DNA of 64,000 nucleotides from Methylobacterium soli (GCF_008806385.1 NZ_VZZK01000003.1:181222-245221); one strand, 5' to 3'. Shown: positions 1 to 10,467, numbered from the stretch's first letter. Translations and numbers: made by a program. The notes: generated by a model not told the origin, from the letters alone.

Positions 1-278
1 GCCGGCGGCCAACCTTCGCAGCAGTTCCGTGCGAAAGATTATCACAGGATATTTTCCAGTTCGGATCTCAGAGGTAAGTTGAACAAAGCACTTGGTCAGC
101 TCACCGGCACAGACGCCGCTGAGTGCACGTGCCTGAAACAATCGCTCACCGATCCGGAGGTGGACAGCGCAAGCCCTTGGTCTGTCGATCGTTCTTGAAC
201 CACCTCAATCGAGCGACGCGGATCTCCGACAGACCCGACCCCATTCCCGGGGCGCGACCGCATGGAGGAAGCTGCGAC
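1..278. other. non-coding leader upstream of the sugar operon
   Basis: No convincing gene is visible here. The reading frame of the first epimerase runs upstream to 123, but that stretch lacks family similarity. The segment probably carries the promoter of the operon that follows. A TTGAAC hexamer at 79-84 has no matching -10, so no promoter is called. Confidence 0.4.
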
Positions 279-1391
279 TTGAAAGAGACTGTCCTTATTT
301 CCGGCGGCGCTGGTTTCATCGGCAATCATCTGTCCAATGCTTTGCTTTCGCGCAATTACCGCGTTCGAGTACTCGATAGCCTGATCGAGCAGGTCCACGG
401 GCACGGCGCCCGGCCGAACCCATCGCGCCCAGGGATCGAGTTCATCCAGGCCGATATCCGCGATGCGGCAGCTTTGGCGCGGGCCCTCGACGGCGTCGAT
501 TCCGTCGTGCACCTCGCGGCCGAGGTCGGCGTCGGCCAGAGCATGTACGCGGTCGAGCGCTACGTCTCCGTCAATGATTGCGGCACCGCCACCCTGTTCC
601 AGCAACTGATCGACAGGCCGGTGCGCCGCGTCGTCGTCGCCTCGTCGATGAGCATCTACGGCGAGGGCCTGTACCGGAGCGTGAACGGCAGCATCGTCCA
701 GGATGCGGTGCGCAAGCCCCGCCGTGCGGGCGAGCCCTGGGATCCGCTGGATACGGACGGGTGCCCCCTCGTGCCGGTGCCGACCCCCGAATGGAAGGCC
801 CCGACCCTTGCCTCGGTCTACGCCCTGACGAAATACGTGCAGGAGCGCCTGACCCTGACATTGACCTCCGTCTACGGCATGGAGGGAGTCGCGCTGCGCC
901 TCTGGAATGTTTACGGCACGGGCCAGGCGCTCTCGAACCCCTATACGGGCGTTCTGGCGATCTTCGCCTCGCGGCTGCATAACGGCCAGCCGCCGATGAT
1001 CTACGAGGACGGCGAGCAGCGCCGCGATTTCATCCATGTCGAGGACGTGGCCGAAGCCTTCGTGCTGGCGCTCGAGCACCCGAAGGCGCCCGGCAACGTC
1101 TACAACGTGGGGAGCGGCCAGGATTGGTCCGTCCGGGAGGTGGCCGAGATCCTGGCCCGCGCCATGGGCAGGCCGGAACTCGCGCCGGAAATCACCGCCC
1201 AGGCACGGACGGGCGACATCCGCCACTGCATCGCGGATATCGGCAAGATCCAGCGCGAACTCGGCTTCGCGCCGCGGCGCGACTTCGCCGAGGGCGTTGC
1301 GGAACTGGCCGCCTGGGTCGCCGAGCAGCAGGCCATCGATCGGGTGACCGAGGCGCGCCGGGAGCTCGAGGCCCGAGGTCTCGTCGCGTGA
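279..1391 (+). CDS. NAD-dependent epimerase/dehydratase (extended SDR)
   Basis: This is a cytoplasmic nucleotide-sugar epimerase or dehydratase of the extended SDR family, 370 residues. The NAD-binding GxxGxxG is at residues 9-15 (GGAGFIG) and the catalytic YxxxK at 181-185 (YALTK). An insert of about 50 residues (130-178) precedes the active-site Tyr. The start is a TTG at 279, chosen because GGAGGA sits 9 nt upstream and the Rossmann strand begins there; the longer in-frame ATG at 123 adds unrelated sequence. It is the first gene of a 15-gene coupled operon, and its TGA overlaps the next start as GTGA. Its substrate sugar cannot be told from sequence. Confidence 0.88.
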   Translation: MKETVLISGGAGFIGNHLSNALLSRNYRVRVLDSLIEQVHGHGARPNPSRPGIEFIQADIRDAAALARALDGVDSVVHLAAEVGVGQSMYAVERYVSVNDCGTATLFQQLIDRPVRRVVVASSMSIYGEGLYRSVNGSIVQDAVRKPRRAGEPWDPLDTDGCPLVPVPTPEWKAPTLASVYALTKYVQERLTLTLTSVYGMEGVALRLWNVYGTGQALSNPYTGVLAIFASRLHNGQPPMIYEDGEQRRDFIHVEDVAEAFVLALEHPKAPGNVYNVGSGQDWSVREVAEILARAMGRPELAPEITAQARTGDIRHCIADIGKIQRELGFAPRRDFAEGVAELAAWVAEQQAIDRVTEARRELEARGLVA

Positions 1392-2503
1392 GCCGGTCTC
1401 GGCCCCTCCCCCCGGGCGGTCCGGGCGGCCGCAACGTCCTGATCACCGGGGGCGCCGGCTTCATCGGTGCGAACCTCGCGGATCATCTGGCCGCGGCCGG
1501 GCACGGTGTCACCGTCTACGACGCGCTGATGCGCCCGGGCGTCGAGGCGAACCTCGCCTGGCTCGAAGCGCGGCACCGCGACCGGCTGACCGCGGTGATC
1601 GGCGACATCCGGGACGCTGACCGGCTCGCGGCCTGCGTGGCCCGCGCGGATGTGGTTTTCCACTTCGCCGCGCAGGTCGCCGTGACCACGAGCCTCGTCA
1701 CCCCGCTGGAGGATTTCGCGATCAATCTCGGTGGGACCCTGACGCTCCTCGAGGCGTTGCGCGCGCGCAGGGTGCCGCTCATCTTCGCCTCGACCAACAA
1801 GGTCTACGGCAATCTCACCGACCTGCCGCTGACGGCCACGAACGACGCCTACCTGCCGGCCGACCCCGCGTTGCGGCGCTGGGGCATCAGCGAGGCGCGG
1901 CCCCTCGATTTCCACACGCCCTATGGCTGCTCGAAGGGCGGCGCCGACCAGTACGTGCTCGACTACGCCCGGAGCTTCGGCATCCCGACCGCGGTCATGC
2001 GGATGAGCTGCATCTACGGCCCCCGACAGATCGGGACCGAGGACCAGGGCTGGGTCGCGCATTTCCTGATCAGCGCCCTCGCGGGTCGGCCGATCAGCAT
2101 CTTCGGAGACGGGATGCAGGTGCGCGACATCCTGCACGTCTCGGACGCGGTGACCGCCTATGTGGCGGCTTGGACGCGCATCGAGGCGATTGCCGGCCAA
2201 GCCTTCAACCTCGGCGGCGGCCCCGACAACGCCGTGAGCCTGCATCAGGTCCTCGCCTATATCGAGAGGCTCGTCGGCCGCCCGATTGACCGGCACTTCT
2301 CGGATTGGCGCGCGGGCGACCAGCGCTACTACGTTTCCGATACCCGCCGCGCCGCGTCGATCCTCGGTCTCCCGGCTCCGATGCCGTGGCGCCGGGGCGT
2401 CGCGGAACTCGCCGCCTCGCTCGCGCAGCCACAACTGGGTCCGGGCGCCCTACTTTCCGGAGCCGAGAACCCCGTGCCCCCGCTGATGGGAGCGGCCGAA
2501 TGA
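1388..2503 (+). CDS. NAD-dependent epimerase, CDP-paratose 2-epimerase-like
   Basis: Second extended SDR of the operon, 371 residues. It has GxxGxxG at residues 21-27 and YxxxK at 179-183 (YGCSK). The segments STNKVYGN, MSCIYGPRQ and TEDQGWVAHF resemble CDP-tyvelose/CDP-paratose 2-epimerases more than UDP-glucose 4-epimerases. The GTG start at 1388 overlaps the previous stop (GTGA). It would supply an epimerised nucleotide sugar to the glycosyltransferases downstream. The family assignment is firm; the exact substrate is inference. Confidence 0.85.
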   Translation: MSRSRPLPPGGPGGRNVLITGGAGFIGANLADHLAAAGHGVTVYDALMRPGVEANLAWLEARHRDRLTAVIGDIRDADRLAACVARADVVFHFAAQVAVTTSLVTPLEDFAINLGGTLTLLEALRARRVPLIFASTNKVYGNLTDLPLTATNDAYLPADPALRRWGISEARPLDFHTPYGCSKGGADQYVLDYARSFGIPTAVMRMSCIYGPRQIGTEDQGWVAHFLISALAGRPISIFGDGMQVRDILHVSDAVTAYVAAWTRIEAIAGQAFNLGGGPDNAVSLHQVLAYIERLVGRPIDRHFSDWRAGDQRYYVSDTRRAASILGLPAPMPWRRGVAELAASLAQPQLGPGALLSGAENPVPPLMGAAE

Positions 2504-3792
2504 GGGTCGCTCTGGTCAACCCCGCCTGGGACTACCGCAACAGCATCTATTTCGGCTGCCGCGAGCCTCATCTCCCGCTCGAACTCGGCTACACGCGGGC
2601 GCTCCTGACGGCCGCCGGGCACGACGTGCTGATGCTCGACGCGCATCTCTGCGGCCTGACACACGCGCAGACCGCCGAGGCGGTGGCGGCGTTCGGGCCC
2701 GGCATGACCGTGGTGGCGACCGCCCCGACCTACCTGTTCTGGCGCTGCGCTCCCCCGGAATTGCGGGTGCCGCGCGCCTTCCTCGACGCGCTGGCCGGGC
2801 GCGGCGGCCGCACGGTCGCGGTTGGGCCGCACGGTTCGGCGACGCCCCGGCCGACCCTGGAGAAACTCGGCGTCGACGCGGTGGTGCGGGGCGAATGCGA
2901 GGAGATCGTCCTGCGTCTCGCGGAGGCGGACGCACTCAGCCGCGTGCCGTCCATCGCATTCCGGGACGAGGGCAACATCCTGGTCACGGGCGAGCCGCAC
3001 GCCTCCCGCTTCAGCGACCTCCCGGCCCTGCGCTGGCCGGAGGCGTGGCTCGCACGCCATACCCACCATCACCATCGCTTCGACCGGGAGCCCGACGGCC
3101 CGGGCGCCGAGGTCGAGGCCTCGCGGGGCTGCCCCTATACCTGCAGCTTCTGCGCGAAGATCGATTTTCGCGACGGGTATCGACGCCGTGACCTCGCGCT
3201 CGTGCTTGACGAGATCGACGGCCTGATCGCGCAGGGCGTCACCTACGTCTACTTCATCGACGAGATCTTCCTGCCCCAGAGGCCTCTCCTCGAGGCGCTG
3301 GTCTCGCGGGACCTGCGCTTCGGCATCCAGACCCGGATCGATCTGTGGAAACCGGAAATGCTGGATCTCCTCGGCGCAGCCGGATGCGTCTCGATCGAGG
3401 CGGGTATCGAGAGCCTGACCGTCGAGGGCCGGGCATCCCTCGACAAGAGGTGCCGCGCCACCACCGACGAGCTCGCCGAGCGGTTGATCCGCGCCCGCAA
3501 CACCGTGCCTTTCGTGCAGGCGAACCTGATCAAGGTGGCGGGCGACGATCCGGCGCTGGTGGCGCAATGGCGCGACCACCTGCGCGCGCGCGGCGTCTGG
3601 GCCAACGACCCCGTGCCGCTCTACCCCTATCCGAGCTCCCCCGATTACCGGCGCCTCTGGGGCGCGCCGGACGACGCGGCCTGGGAGCGGGCGCACGCGC
3701 ATTACCTCGGCCAGTTCGACCAGTTCAGCGACATCCAGGAGGAGCGCCCGCTGCCGCTCCGGGAATTGGAGGTCGCATGCGGACGGGTCTGA
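2500..3792 (+). CDS. cobalamin-binding radical SAM protein
   Basis: A 430-residue class-B-type radical SAM enzyme with an N-terminal B12-binding domain (about 1-140). It shows the cobalamin motif DxHxxG at residues 47-52 (DAHLCG). The radical SAM core follows with CX3CX2C at C211, C215 and C218 (CPYTCSFC) to bind the [4Fe-4S] cluster. Such enzymes usually methylate unreactive carbons or rearrange substrates. Here the setting among glycosyltransferases suggests a sugar or glycolipid substrate. From memory, not checked, it corresponds to an NCBI family of B12-binding radical SAM proteins found in oligosaccharide cassettes (TIGR04295). ATG overlaps the previous stop (ATGA). Confidence 0.9.
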   Translation: MRVALVNPAWDYRNSIYFGCREPHLPLELGYTRALLTAAGHDVLMLDAHLCGLTHAQTAEAVAAFGPGMTVVATAPTYLFWRCAPPELRVPRAFLDALAGRGGRTVAVGPHGSATPRPTLEKLGVDAVVRGECEEIVLRLAEADALSRVPSIAFRDEGNILVTGEPHASRFSDLPALRWPEAWLARHTHHHHRFDREPDGPGAEVEASRGCPYTCSFCAKIDFRDGYRRRDLALVLDEIDGLIAQGVTYVYFIDEIFLPQRPLLEALVSRDLRFGIQTRIDLWKPEMLDLLGAAGCVSIEAGIESLTVEGRASLDKRCRATTDELAERLIRARNTVPFVQANLIKVAGDDPALVAQWRDHLRARGVWANDPVPLYPYPSSPDYRRLWGAPDDAAWERAHAHYLGQFDQFSDIQEERPLPLRELEVACGRV

Positions 3793-4916
3793 CAACCGAG
3801 CGCTTCCACGTCCTGATGAGCGCCGACGCCGTCGGCGGCGTCTGGTCCTACGCGATCGACCTCGCCGCGGGGCTTGCCGAGGCAGGCGTCGGGGTGACGC
3901 TCGCCGTGCTCGGGCCGGACCCGTCCGAGATGCAGGCCGCGCAGGCCGAGGCCGCCGGCTGCCGCCTCGTCAGGACCGGCCATGCCCTCGATTGGACGGC
4001 CACGGAGCCCGGCGCGGTGACGGCGGCCGGCGCGGCCTTGGCGCGGCTTGCCCGTGCGGTCGGCGCTGACATCGTCCATCTGCATAGCCCGGCCTTCGCG
4101 GCCGATGGCGGCTTCGACGTGCCTGTCGTCGGCGTCTGCCATTCCTGCGTCGCCACCTGGTGGGCGGCGCTCGAAACCGGTCCGCTCCCGCCCGATCTGG
4201 CCTGGCGGGCGGATCTCGTCGGCCGTGGCTGCCGCGCCACCGCCGCACTGCTCGCTCCGAGCGCCGCTTTCGCGGCCGCCACCGCCCGCGCCTACGGCCT
4301 GCCGCGGCCGCCGAGCGTCGTCCGCAACGGCCGGCGGCCCCTCGCCGATGCGGACGCCACGGAGGCGGAGGCCGCCGGCTTCGTCTTCACCGCCGGGCGG
4401 CTGTGGGACCGGGGCAAGAACCTCGCGGGCCTCGACCGCGTCGCGGCTCGGATCACCCTGCCGGTGAGCGCGGCCGGACCCATCGCGGGACCGAACGGCG
4501 CGCGCATCGCGCTGACGCATCTCGACCTGCCGGGGCAGCTCGACGAGGCCGGCATCGCGGCCGAGCTCGCACGGCGGCCGATCTTCGTCTCCCTCGCGCG
4601 CTACGAGCCCTTCGGCCTCGCGATCCTCGAAGCCGCGCAGGCGGGCTGCGCCCTGGTCCTGTCGGACCTGCCGACCTTCCGGGAATTGTGGGAGGGCGCC
4701 GCCCTGTTCGTCGATGCCGACGACGCGGACACGATCGCCCGCATCCTAGAATCCCTCGCGGCCGATACGCGGCGGCGCGCCGCCCTCGGCGAGGCGGCCC
4801 GGGAGCGGGCCGGCCGATACACCGCGGCGGCCACCACGGCGGGCGTTCTCCGGATTTTCGAGGCGCTTCTCGCCCAGCCTGTGGCGCGCGCCTCCTTGAA
4901 GGGAGCGGCCGCGTGA
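3777..4916 (+). CDS. GT4-type glycosyltransferase
   Basis: A 379-residue retaining glycosyltransferase of the GT-B fold. The N-terminal domain has the typical GGVWSYA loop (residues about 20-26) that contacts the nucleotide sugar. The C-terminal half has the E-x7-E signature region (YEPFGLAILEAAQAG). It would transfer a sugar from a nucleotide donor to a growing glycan on the cytoplasmic side of the membrane. Translation starts inside the radical SAM gene, overlapping it by 16 nt, which implies coupled expression. Donor and acceptor are unknown. Confidence 0.86.
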   Translation: MRTGLTTERFHVLMSADAVGGVWSYAIDLAAGLAEAGVGVTLAVLGPDPSEMQAAQAEAAGCRLVRTGHALDWTATEPGAVTAAGAALARLARAVGADIVHLHSPAFAADGGFDVPVVGVCHSCVATWWAALETGPLPPDLAWRADLVGRGCRATAALLAPSAAFAAATARAYGLPRPPSVVRNGRRPLADADATEAEAAGFVFTAGRLWDRGKNLAGLDRVAARITLPVSAAGPIAGPNGARIALTHLDLPGQLDEAGIAAELARRPIFVSLARYEPFGLAILEAAQAGCALVLSDLPTFRELWEGAALFVDADDADTIARILESLAADTRRRAALGEAARERAGRYTAAATTAGVLRIFEALLAQPVARASLKGAAA

Positions 4917-6025
4917 GGATCGCCTACTTCACCCATTCCCTCGCCTCGTGCTGGAACCACGGCAACGCCCATTTCCTGCGCGGCGTCCTGCGCGAGCTGG
5001 TCCTGAGCGGGCACGCGGTCGAATCCTTCGAGCCGCGGGGCGCCTGGAGCCTCGCCAACCTCCTGCTGGATCATGGCGAGGCGGGGCTCGCGCCCTTCCG
5101 GGCCAGCTATCCGGAGCTCGACGCGCAGGTCTACGACGCGGTCGAGCCGGCAGCGGAGCGCGCGGCGGATGCCGACCTCGTCATCGTGCACGAGTGGAAC
5201 GAGCCCGCCCTCGTGGCGGCGCTCGGCAAGGCGCGCAAGCGCGGTGCGCCCTTCACGCTCCTGTTCCACGACACGCATCATCGGGCGGTGAGCGAGCCGG
5301 AGGCGATGCGGCGCTTCGATCTCTCGGGCTATGACGGCGTCTTGGCCTTCGGCGAGACCTTGGCGGCGGTCTATCGGGGCTGGGGCTGGGGCGACCGCGC
5401 CATCGTCTGGCACGAGGCCGCCGATACCCGCCTGTTCCGCCCTCCGCTCGTGGAAGGCCGGCGGCAGGGCCTGATCTGGATCGGCAATTGGGGCGACGAC
5501 GAGCGCAGCGCCGAGCTCGAAGCCTTCCTGTTCGCGCCTGCGCAGGCCGCGGGATTACCCCTCGACATCTACGGCGTGCGCTACACGGAGTCCGCGCTGG
5601 CGACGCTTGGCCGTTCCGGCGCGCGCTATCACGGCTGGGCTCCGAACGCCGCGGCCCCGAGCCTCTTTGCCCGCCATCAGGCGACAATCCACGTGCCGCG
5701 CCGCTTCTACGCGGAGCAATTGCCCGGCATCCCGACGATCCGGGTCTTCGAGGCGCTCGCCTGCGGCATACCCCTCGTCAGCGCGCCCTGGGAGGATGCC
5801 GAGGGGCTGTTCCGGCCCGGCACCGACTACCTCGTCGCCCGCAGCGGGCCGGAGATGGAGCGCCACCTGCGCGCCCTGCATGCGGATGCCGATCTGCGGC
5901 GGAGCCTCACGGATAACGGGCTCACGGCGATCCGGGCGCGCCATACCTGCCGCCACCGGGCCGACGAACTCCTGGAGATCGCCCGGAGATTGCGCGCGCC
6001 CGCCCTGCAGGAGAGTGTCGCGTGA
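4913..6025 (+). CDS. CgeB-like glycosyltransferase 1
   Basis: A 370-residue glycosyltransferase-like protein of the kind often annotated as spore maturation protein CgeB (DUF3880 plus a GT1-type C-terminal domain). The N-terminus has a cysteine-containing variant (SCWNHGNA) of the SxWxNGxA motif seen in three other proteins of this operon. The C-terminal donor-binding region is visible as IRVFEALACGIPLVS followed by a D-Y-L strand. GTG start overlaps the upstream TGA (GTGA). Its role is presumably addition of one sugar in the cluster product. Confidence 0.8.
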   Translation: MRIAYFTHSLASCWNHGNAHFLRGVLRELVLSGHAVESFEPRGAWSLANLLLDHGEAGLAPFRASYPELDAQVYDAVEPAAERAADADLVIVHEWNEPALVAALGKARKRGAPFTLLFHDTHHRAVSEPEAMRRFDLSGYDGVLAFGETLAAVYRGWGWGDRAIVWHEAADTRLFRPPLVEGRRQGLIWIGNWGDDERSAELEAFLFAPAQAAGLPLDIYGVRYTESALATLGRSGARYHGWAPNAAAPSLFARHQATIHVPRRFYAEQLPGIPTIRVFEALACGIPLVSAPWEDAEGLFRPGTDYLVARSGPEMERHLRALHADADLRRSLTDNGLTAIRARHTCRHRADELLEIARRLRAPALQESVA

Positions 6026-7116
6026 AGATCGCCTTCTACGGATCAAGCCTGCTATCCTCCTACTGGAACGGGGCGGCCACCTATTATCGCGGTCTCCTGC
6101 GGGACCTCGCCGCGCGCGGCCACCGCATCACCTTCTACGAGCCGGACGCCTACGACCGGCAGAAGCACCGCGACATCGATCCGCCCCCCTACGCCGACGT
6201 TCGGGTGTATCCGGCAACACCGGAGGCGATGCGCGCGGTCGTGGCGGAGGCGGCGCAGGCCGACGTGGTGGTGAAGGCGAGCGGCGTCGGCGTGTTCGAC
6301 GACGCATTGCTGGAGGGCGTCGTCGCGGCCTCGCGCCCGGAGGCCATCCGGATCTTCTGGGATGTCGACGCGCCCGCGACCCTGGCCGACCTCGCGCGGA
6401 CACCCGGCCACGCCCTCCACCGCGCGATGCCGGCCCTCGACCTCGTCCTCACCTACGGCGGCGGTCCGCCGGTGATCGCCGCCTATGAGGGCTTCGGGGC
6501 CGCCCGGTGCATCCCGATCTACAACGCGCTCGATCCCGACACCCACCACCCGGTCCCGGCCGAACCGCGCTTCGCCGCCGACCTCGCCTTCCTGGGTAAT
6601 CGCCTGCCAGACCGCGAGGCGCGGGTGGAGACGTTCTTCCTCGACGCCGCGGCGCGGCTGCCCGCGCGCGCCTTCCTGATCGGCGGAAATGGCTGGGACG
6701 ACAAGGCCATGCCGGGCAATGTCCGCCCGATCGGCCACGTCTACACGCGCGAGCACAACGCCTTCAATACGACGCCGCGCGCGGTGCTCAACATCGCCCG
6801 CGACAGCATGGCGGCTGTGGGCTTCTCGCCCGCGACCCGGGTGTTCGAGGCGGCCGGCGCCGGCGCCTGCCTGATCACGGACGCCTGGACCGGACTCGAT
6901 CTCTTCCTGCGAGAGGACGAGGAGGTTCTGGTCGCCCGAGACGGCCGCGACGTCGCCGCGCACCTGGCCGCCCTGACCCCCGAGCGCGCCCGCGCCATCG
7001 GGGCGGCCGCCCGCGCCCGGATCACCCGCGAGCACACCTACCGGCATCGGGGCGCGGAGGTCGACGCGATCCTGCGCGAGGAAGCCGCGCGCAAGCGCGA
7101 GCGGAGCGTCGCGTGA
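6022..7116 (+). CDS. CgeB-like glycosyltransferase 2
   Basis: A 364-residue paralogue of its neighbours. It carries the N-terminal motif SSYWNGAATYYRGL and a C-terminal donor site with TRVFEAAGAGACLITD. The GTG start overlaps the previous stop (GTGA), and no better start with its own Shine-Dalgarno is visible. It is predicted cytoplasmic or membrane-associated, without transmembrane segments. Donor and acceptor sugars are unknown. Confidence 0.8.
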   Translation: MKIAFYGSSLLSSYWNGAATYYRGLLRDLAARGHRITFYEPDAYDRQKHRDIDPPPYADVRVYPATPEAMRAVVAEAAQADVVVKASGVGVFDDALLEGVVAASRPEAIRIFWDVDAPATLADLARTPGHALHRAMPALDLVLTYGGGPPVIAAYEGFGAARCIPIYNALDPDTHHPVPAEPRFAADLAFLGNRLPDREARVETFFLDAAARLPARAFLIGGNGWDDKAMPGNVRPIGHVYTREHNAFNTTPRAVLNIARDSMAAVGFSPATRVFEAAGAGACLITDAWTGLDLFLREDEEVLVARDGRDVAAHLAALTPERARAIGAAARARITREHTYRHRGAEVDAILREEAARKRERSVA

Positions 7117-8252
7117 TGCGCGCGCCCCTTCGCCTCGTCGTGCTCGGGCTGAGCCTGTCCTCCTCCTGGGGCAATGGGCACGCCACCACCTACCGGGCTC
7201 TGCTGCGGGCCTTCGCCGAACGCGGGCACGCGATCCTGTTCCTGGAGCGTGAGACCCCCTGGTATGCCGAGCACCGGGACCTGACGGAGCCTGATTTCTG
7301 CGATCTCGCCTTCTATCGCGACCTCGCCGATCTCGAACGGTTCCGGGAGCGGATCGCCTCGGCCGATGCGGTGATCGTCGGCTCCTACGTGCCCGAGGGC
7401 GTCGCCGTCGGCCGGCGCGTGCGCGCCTGGAACCGGCGCGTCTGCGCCTTCTACGACATCGACACGCCCGTCACCCTGGCGAAGCTGGAGGCGCGGGACC
7501 ACGCGTATCTCGCGCCCGACCTGATCGAGGCCTACGACCTCTACCTGTCCTTCACGGGCGGGCCGACTCTGCGCAGGATCGAGGAGCGCTACGGCTCACC
7601 GGCGGCGCGCCGGCTCTACTGCTCGGTCGATCCGGACGCCTACCCGGCACTGCCCCGGACCGCGCGTTGGGACCTGTCCTATCTCGGGACCCACAGCCCC
7701 GACCGGCAATCGACCCTGACGCGGCTCCTCCTCGAACCGGCCCGGCGCGCACCGCATCTGCGCTTCGCGGTGGCGGGCCCGCAATATCCCCGCGAGATCG
7801 ACTGGCCACGCAACGTCGACCGGATCGAGCACGTGGCGCCCGCCGACCATCCGGCCTTCTACGCGGCGAGCCGCTACACCCTGAACATCACGCGGGCCGA
7901 CATGATCCGGGCCGGGTACAGCCCGAGCGTGCGCCTGTTCGAGGCGGCCGCCTGCGGCACCCCGATCCTGACCGATCGCTGGGAAGGCCTGCAGACCGTG
8001 CTCGTCCCCGGTCGCGAGATCCTGCCCGTCGACACGGCCGAGGACGTGCTGGACCTCCTCGAAGGACAGCCCGAGGCCGCGCGCCTGCGGCTCGCCGCAG
8101 CGGCCCGCGCGCGGGTTCTCGCCAGCCACAGCGCCGCGCAACGCGCGGCGGAACTCGAGGCCCATCTCCGGGAGGCGATCGACCGCCGCGGGAACATCAG
8201 CGCACGCTCAATGCTTGGCAAAACATCAGCCAGCGAAGTGCTTCGTGAATAA
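7113..8252 (+). CDS. CgeB-like glycosyltransferase 3
   Basis: A 379-residue GT-B-type protein. The N-terminal segment SSSWGNGHATTYRALLR is nearly the same as in the paralogue at 11056, and both also share a central DLSYLGT-DRQ stretch, so the two are probably a duplicated pair. The C-terminal donor region reads VRLFEAAACGTPILTD. The start is GTG 7113 (GTGA overlap); ATG 7116 in a TGATG overlap is equally possible. The last 20 residues look divergent. Confidence 0.8.
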   Translation: MMRAPLRLVVLGLSLSSSWGNGHATTYRALLRAFAERGHAILFLERETPWYAEHRDLTEPDFCDLAFYRDLADLERFRERIASADAVIVGSYVPEGVAVGRRVRAWNRRVCAFYDIDTPVTLAKLEARDHAYLAPDLIEAYDLYLSFTGGPTLRRIEERYGSPAARRLYCSVDPDAYPALPRTARWDLSYLGTHSPDRQSTLTRLLLEPARRAPHLRFAVAGPQYPREIDWPRNVDRIEHVAPADHPAFYAASRYTLNITRADMIRAGYSPSVRLFEAAACGTPILTDRWEGLQTVLVPGREILPVDTAEDVLDLLEGQPEAARLRLAAAARARVLASHSAAQRAAELEAHLREAIDRRGNISARSMLGKTSASEVLRE

Positions 8253-8278
8253 TGGCAGCGGAAAAGGAAGGTGTCGTG

Positions 8279-9286
8279 ATGGGCGAGAGAGGCCTGAACA
8301 TTCTTGTTGCCGGTGGTGCAGGGTTCATCGGATCGCACCTCATCGACGCTTTGCTTGCCGATGGCGCGCGAGTGACCTGCCTCGACAATCTTATGACCGG
8401 GCGCCAAGCCAATCTCGACCATCTCCGGCGCGTGTCCCATTTCACATTCCTGGAGGCTGACCTCGTCGATCCGCTGCCGCGGCTGCCGCGGTTCGACCGG
8501 ATCTTCAATCTCGCCTGCGCCGCCTCGCCGCCGCACTACCAGGCCAACCCGGTCCACACGATGATGACGAGCGTGCTCGGCACCAACAGGCTGCTGGAAC
8601 GCGCCCGCGCGGACGGCGCCCGCTTCCTCCAGGCCTCGACCAGCGAGGTCTACGGCGATCCCGACGTGCACCCGCAGCAGGAATCCTACTGGGGCAACGT
8701 CAATCCGACCGGGCCGCGGGCCTGCTACGACGAGGGCAAGCGGGCTGCCGAATCCCTGGTCTTCGACTTCGAGCGCGGCCACGGCACGGACGTGCGGGTC
8801 GCGCGCATCTTCAACACCTACGGTCCGCGCATGCGAGCCGACGATGGGCGCGTCGTCTCGAACGTGATCTGTCAGGCGCTGGCGGGCGCCGACATCACGA
8901 TCTACGGCGACGGGCGCCAGACGCGCTCCTTCTGCTACGTCAGCGACCTCGTGGCCGGGCTGATGCGCCTGATGGCGCGCGACACCTTGCCGGGCGGTCC
9001 GGTCAATCTCGGAAATCCGAGCGAGTTGACGATCGCAGACCTCGTGACGCGCGTCATCCACCTCACCGGAACCACCTCGCGCGTGGTCAAGCGGCCCCTT
9101 CCGGTCGACGATCCGCGCCGGCGCAAGCCCGACATCACCCGGGCGCGTGATCTGCTCGGCTGGTCGCCGGCCGTGGCGCTCGGGGAGGGGCTCGAGGCGA
9201 CAATCGCGTGGTTCGCGAACGAGGTCGTGCCGGACGGCGCGATCCGGATGGAGCGGCTGCAGGATGACGTCCTTGCGGCGGAATGA
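8279..9286 (+). CDS. UDP-glucuronate decarboxylase-like SDR
   Basis: A 335-residue extended SDR most like UDP-glucuronic acid decarboxylases (UXS), which make UDP-xylose. It has GxxGxxG at residues 12-18, a TSEVYGDP active-site strand and the catalytic Y150-x3-K154. The phrases [12 protein letters not shown] and [15 protein letters not shown] are typical of UXS. ATG 8279 is chosen because AAGGAAGG lies 7 nt upstream; an ATG at 8252 overlaps the previous stop but lacks a ribosome site. It would supply a pentose donor to the glycosyltransferases around it. Confidence 0.85.
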   Translation: MGERGLNILVAGGAGFIGSHLIDALLADGARVTCLDNLMTGRQANLDHLRRVSHFTFLEADLVDPLPRLPRFDRIFNLACAASPPHYQANPVHTMMTSVLGTNRLLERARADGARFLQASTSEVYGDPDVHPQQESYWGNVNPTGPRACYDEGKRAAESLVFDFERGHGTDVRVARIFNTYGPRMRADDGRVVSNVICQALAGADITIYGDGRQTRSFCYVSDLVAGLMRLMARDTLPGGPVNLGNPSELTIADLVTRVIHLTGTTSRVVKRPLPVDDPRRRKPDITRARDLLGWSPAVALGEGLEATIAWFANEVVPDGAIRMERLQDDVLAAE

Positions 9287-9354
9287 CAGCGACGCCGCAG
9301 TCGCGCGGACGCGTCGCGCGGTCCGTGGTTTTCAGCGCGCATGAGGAGGCCGTG

Positions 9355-10467
9355 ATGGGTGGCCCGAAGGTTCGCGTCGGCCTCGTCGGCGTCGGCAACT
9401 GCGCCTCGTCCTTCGTGCAGGGCCTGCGCTACTATCGCGAGGCCGCCACCGAGGCGGCCGTGCCCGGGCTGATGAATGTCGAGCTCGGCGGCTATCACGT
9501 CGCCGACATCGAGGTCGTCTCGGCCTTCGACATCAATGCCGGGAAAGTCGGGCGCGACCTCGCGGAGGCGATCCTCGCCGCGCCGAACAACACCCAGCGT
9601 TTCGCCGACGTGCCGCCGAGCGGGATCGTGGTGCGGCGCGGGCCGACGCTCGACGGGCTCGGGACCTATCTGCGGGCCGACGTTCCGGAATCGGAGGAGC
9701 CCGCGGTCGATGTCGCGGCGGAGCTCGAACGGAGCCGCACCGACGTCCTGGTCTGCTACCTGCCGGTCGGCTCCCAGCGCGCCGCCGAGTACTACGCCGA
9801 GTGCGCGCTTCGGGCCGGCTGTGCCTTCGTGAATTGCATCCCGGTCTTCATCGCGTCCGATCCGGCCTGGCGGGCGCGGTTCTCGGAACGCGGGCTGCCG
9901 CTGATCGGCGACGACATCAAGAGCCAGGTTGGCGCCACCATCGTGCACCGGATGCTCGCCAACCTGCTGCGCGAGCGCGGCGTGCGCCTCGATCGGACCT
10001 ATCAGCTCAATTTCGGCGGCAATGCCGATTTCAAGAACATGCTGGAACGGGAGCGCCTCGAATCGAAGAAGCTCTCGAAGACGCGTGCCGTCACGAGCCA
10101 GCTCGACGTGCCCCTCGCGGCGGGCGACATCCATGTCGGACCGAGCGACCACGTTCCGTGGCTCACCGACCGCAAATGGGCGCATATCCGGCTCGAGGGC
10201 ACGGCCTTCGGCGGCGTGCCGCTCACCATCGAGCTGAAGCTGGAGGTCTGGGATTCGCCGAACTCGGCCGGAATCGTGATCGATGCCGTGCGGTGCGCCA
10301 AGCTCGCCCGGGACCGCGGCACCGGCGGCGCCCTGATCGGACCGTCGAGCTACTTCATGAAGGCGCCGCCCCGGCAGTTCACCGACAACGAGGCCCGGGA
10401 GCGCACGCTCCGCTTCGTCGCCGGATTGCCCGATCCGGAAACGCCCGGATCGGCGGAGCGGCCATGA
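9355..10467 (+). CDS. myo-inositol-1-phosphate synthase
   Basis: A 370-residue NAD-dependent inositol-3-phosphate synthase (Ino1 family) that cyclises glucose-6-phosphate to inositol phosphate. The Rossmann start [13 protein letters not shown] is at residues 8-20. The conserved [10 protein letters not shown] and [12 protein letters not shown] stretches match the bacterial/archaeal type. ATG 9355 is chosen for GAGGAGG 5 nt upstream; an ATG at 9283 overlaps the previous stop but adds 24 unrelated residues. Inositol synthesis inside a glycosyltransferase operon points to an inositol-containing product. Confidence 0.88.
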   Translation: MGGPKVRVGLVGVGNCASSFVQGLRYYREAATEAAVPGLMNVELGGYHVADIEVVSAFDINAGKVGRDLAEAILAAPNNTQRFADVPPSGIVVRRGPTLDGLGTYLRADVPESEEPAVDVAAELERSRTDVLVCYLPVGSQRAAEYYAECALRAGCAFVNCIPVFIASDPAWRARFSERGLPLIGDDIKSQVGATIVHRMLANLLRERGVRLDRTYQLNFGGNADFKNMLERERLESKKLSKTRAVTSQLDVPLAAGDIHVGPSDHVPWLTDRKWAHIRLEGTAFGGVPLTIELKLEVWDSPNSAGIVIDAVRCAKLARDRGTGGALIGPSSYFMKAPPRQFTDNEARERTLRFVAGLPDPETPGSAERP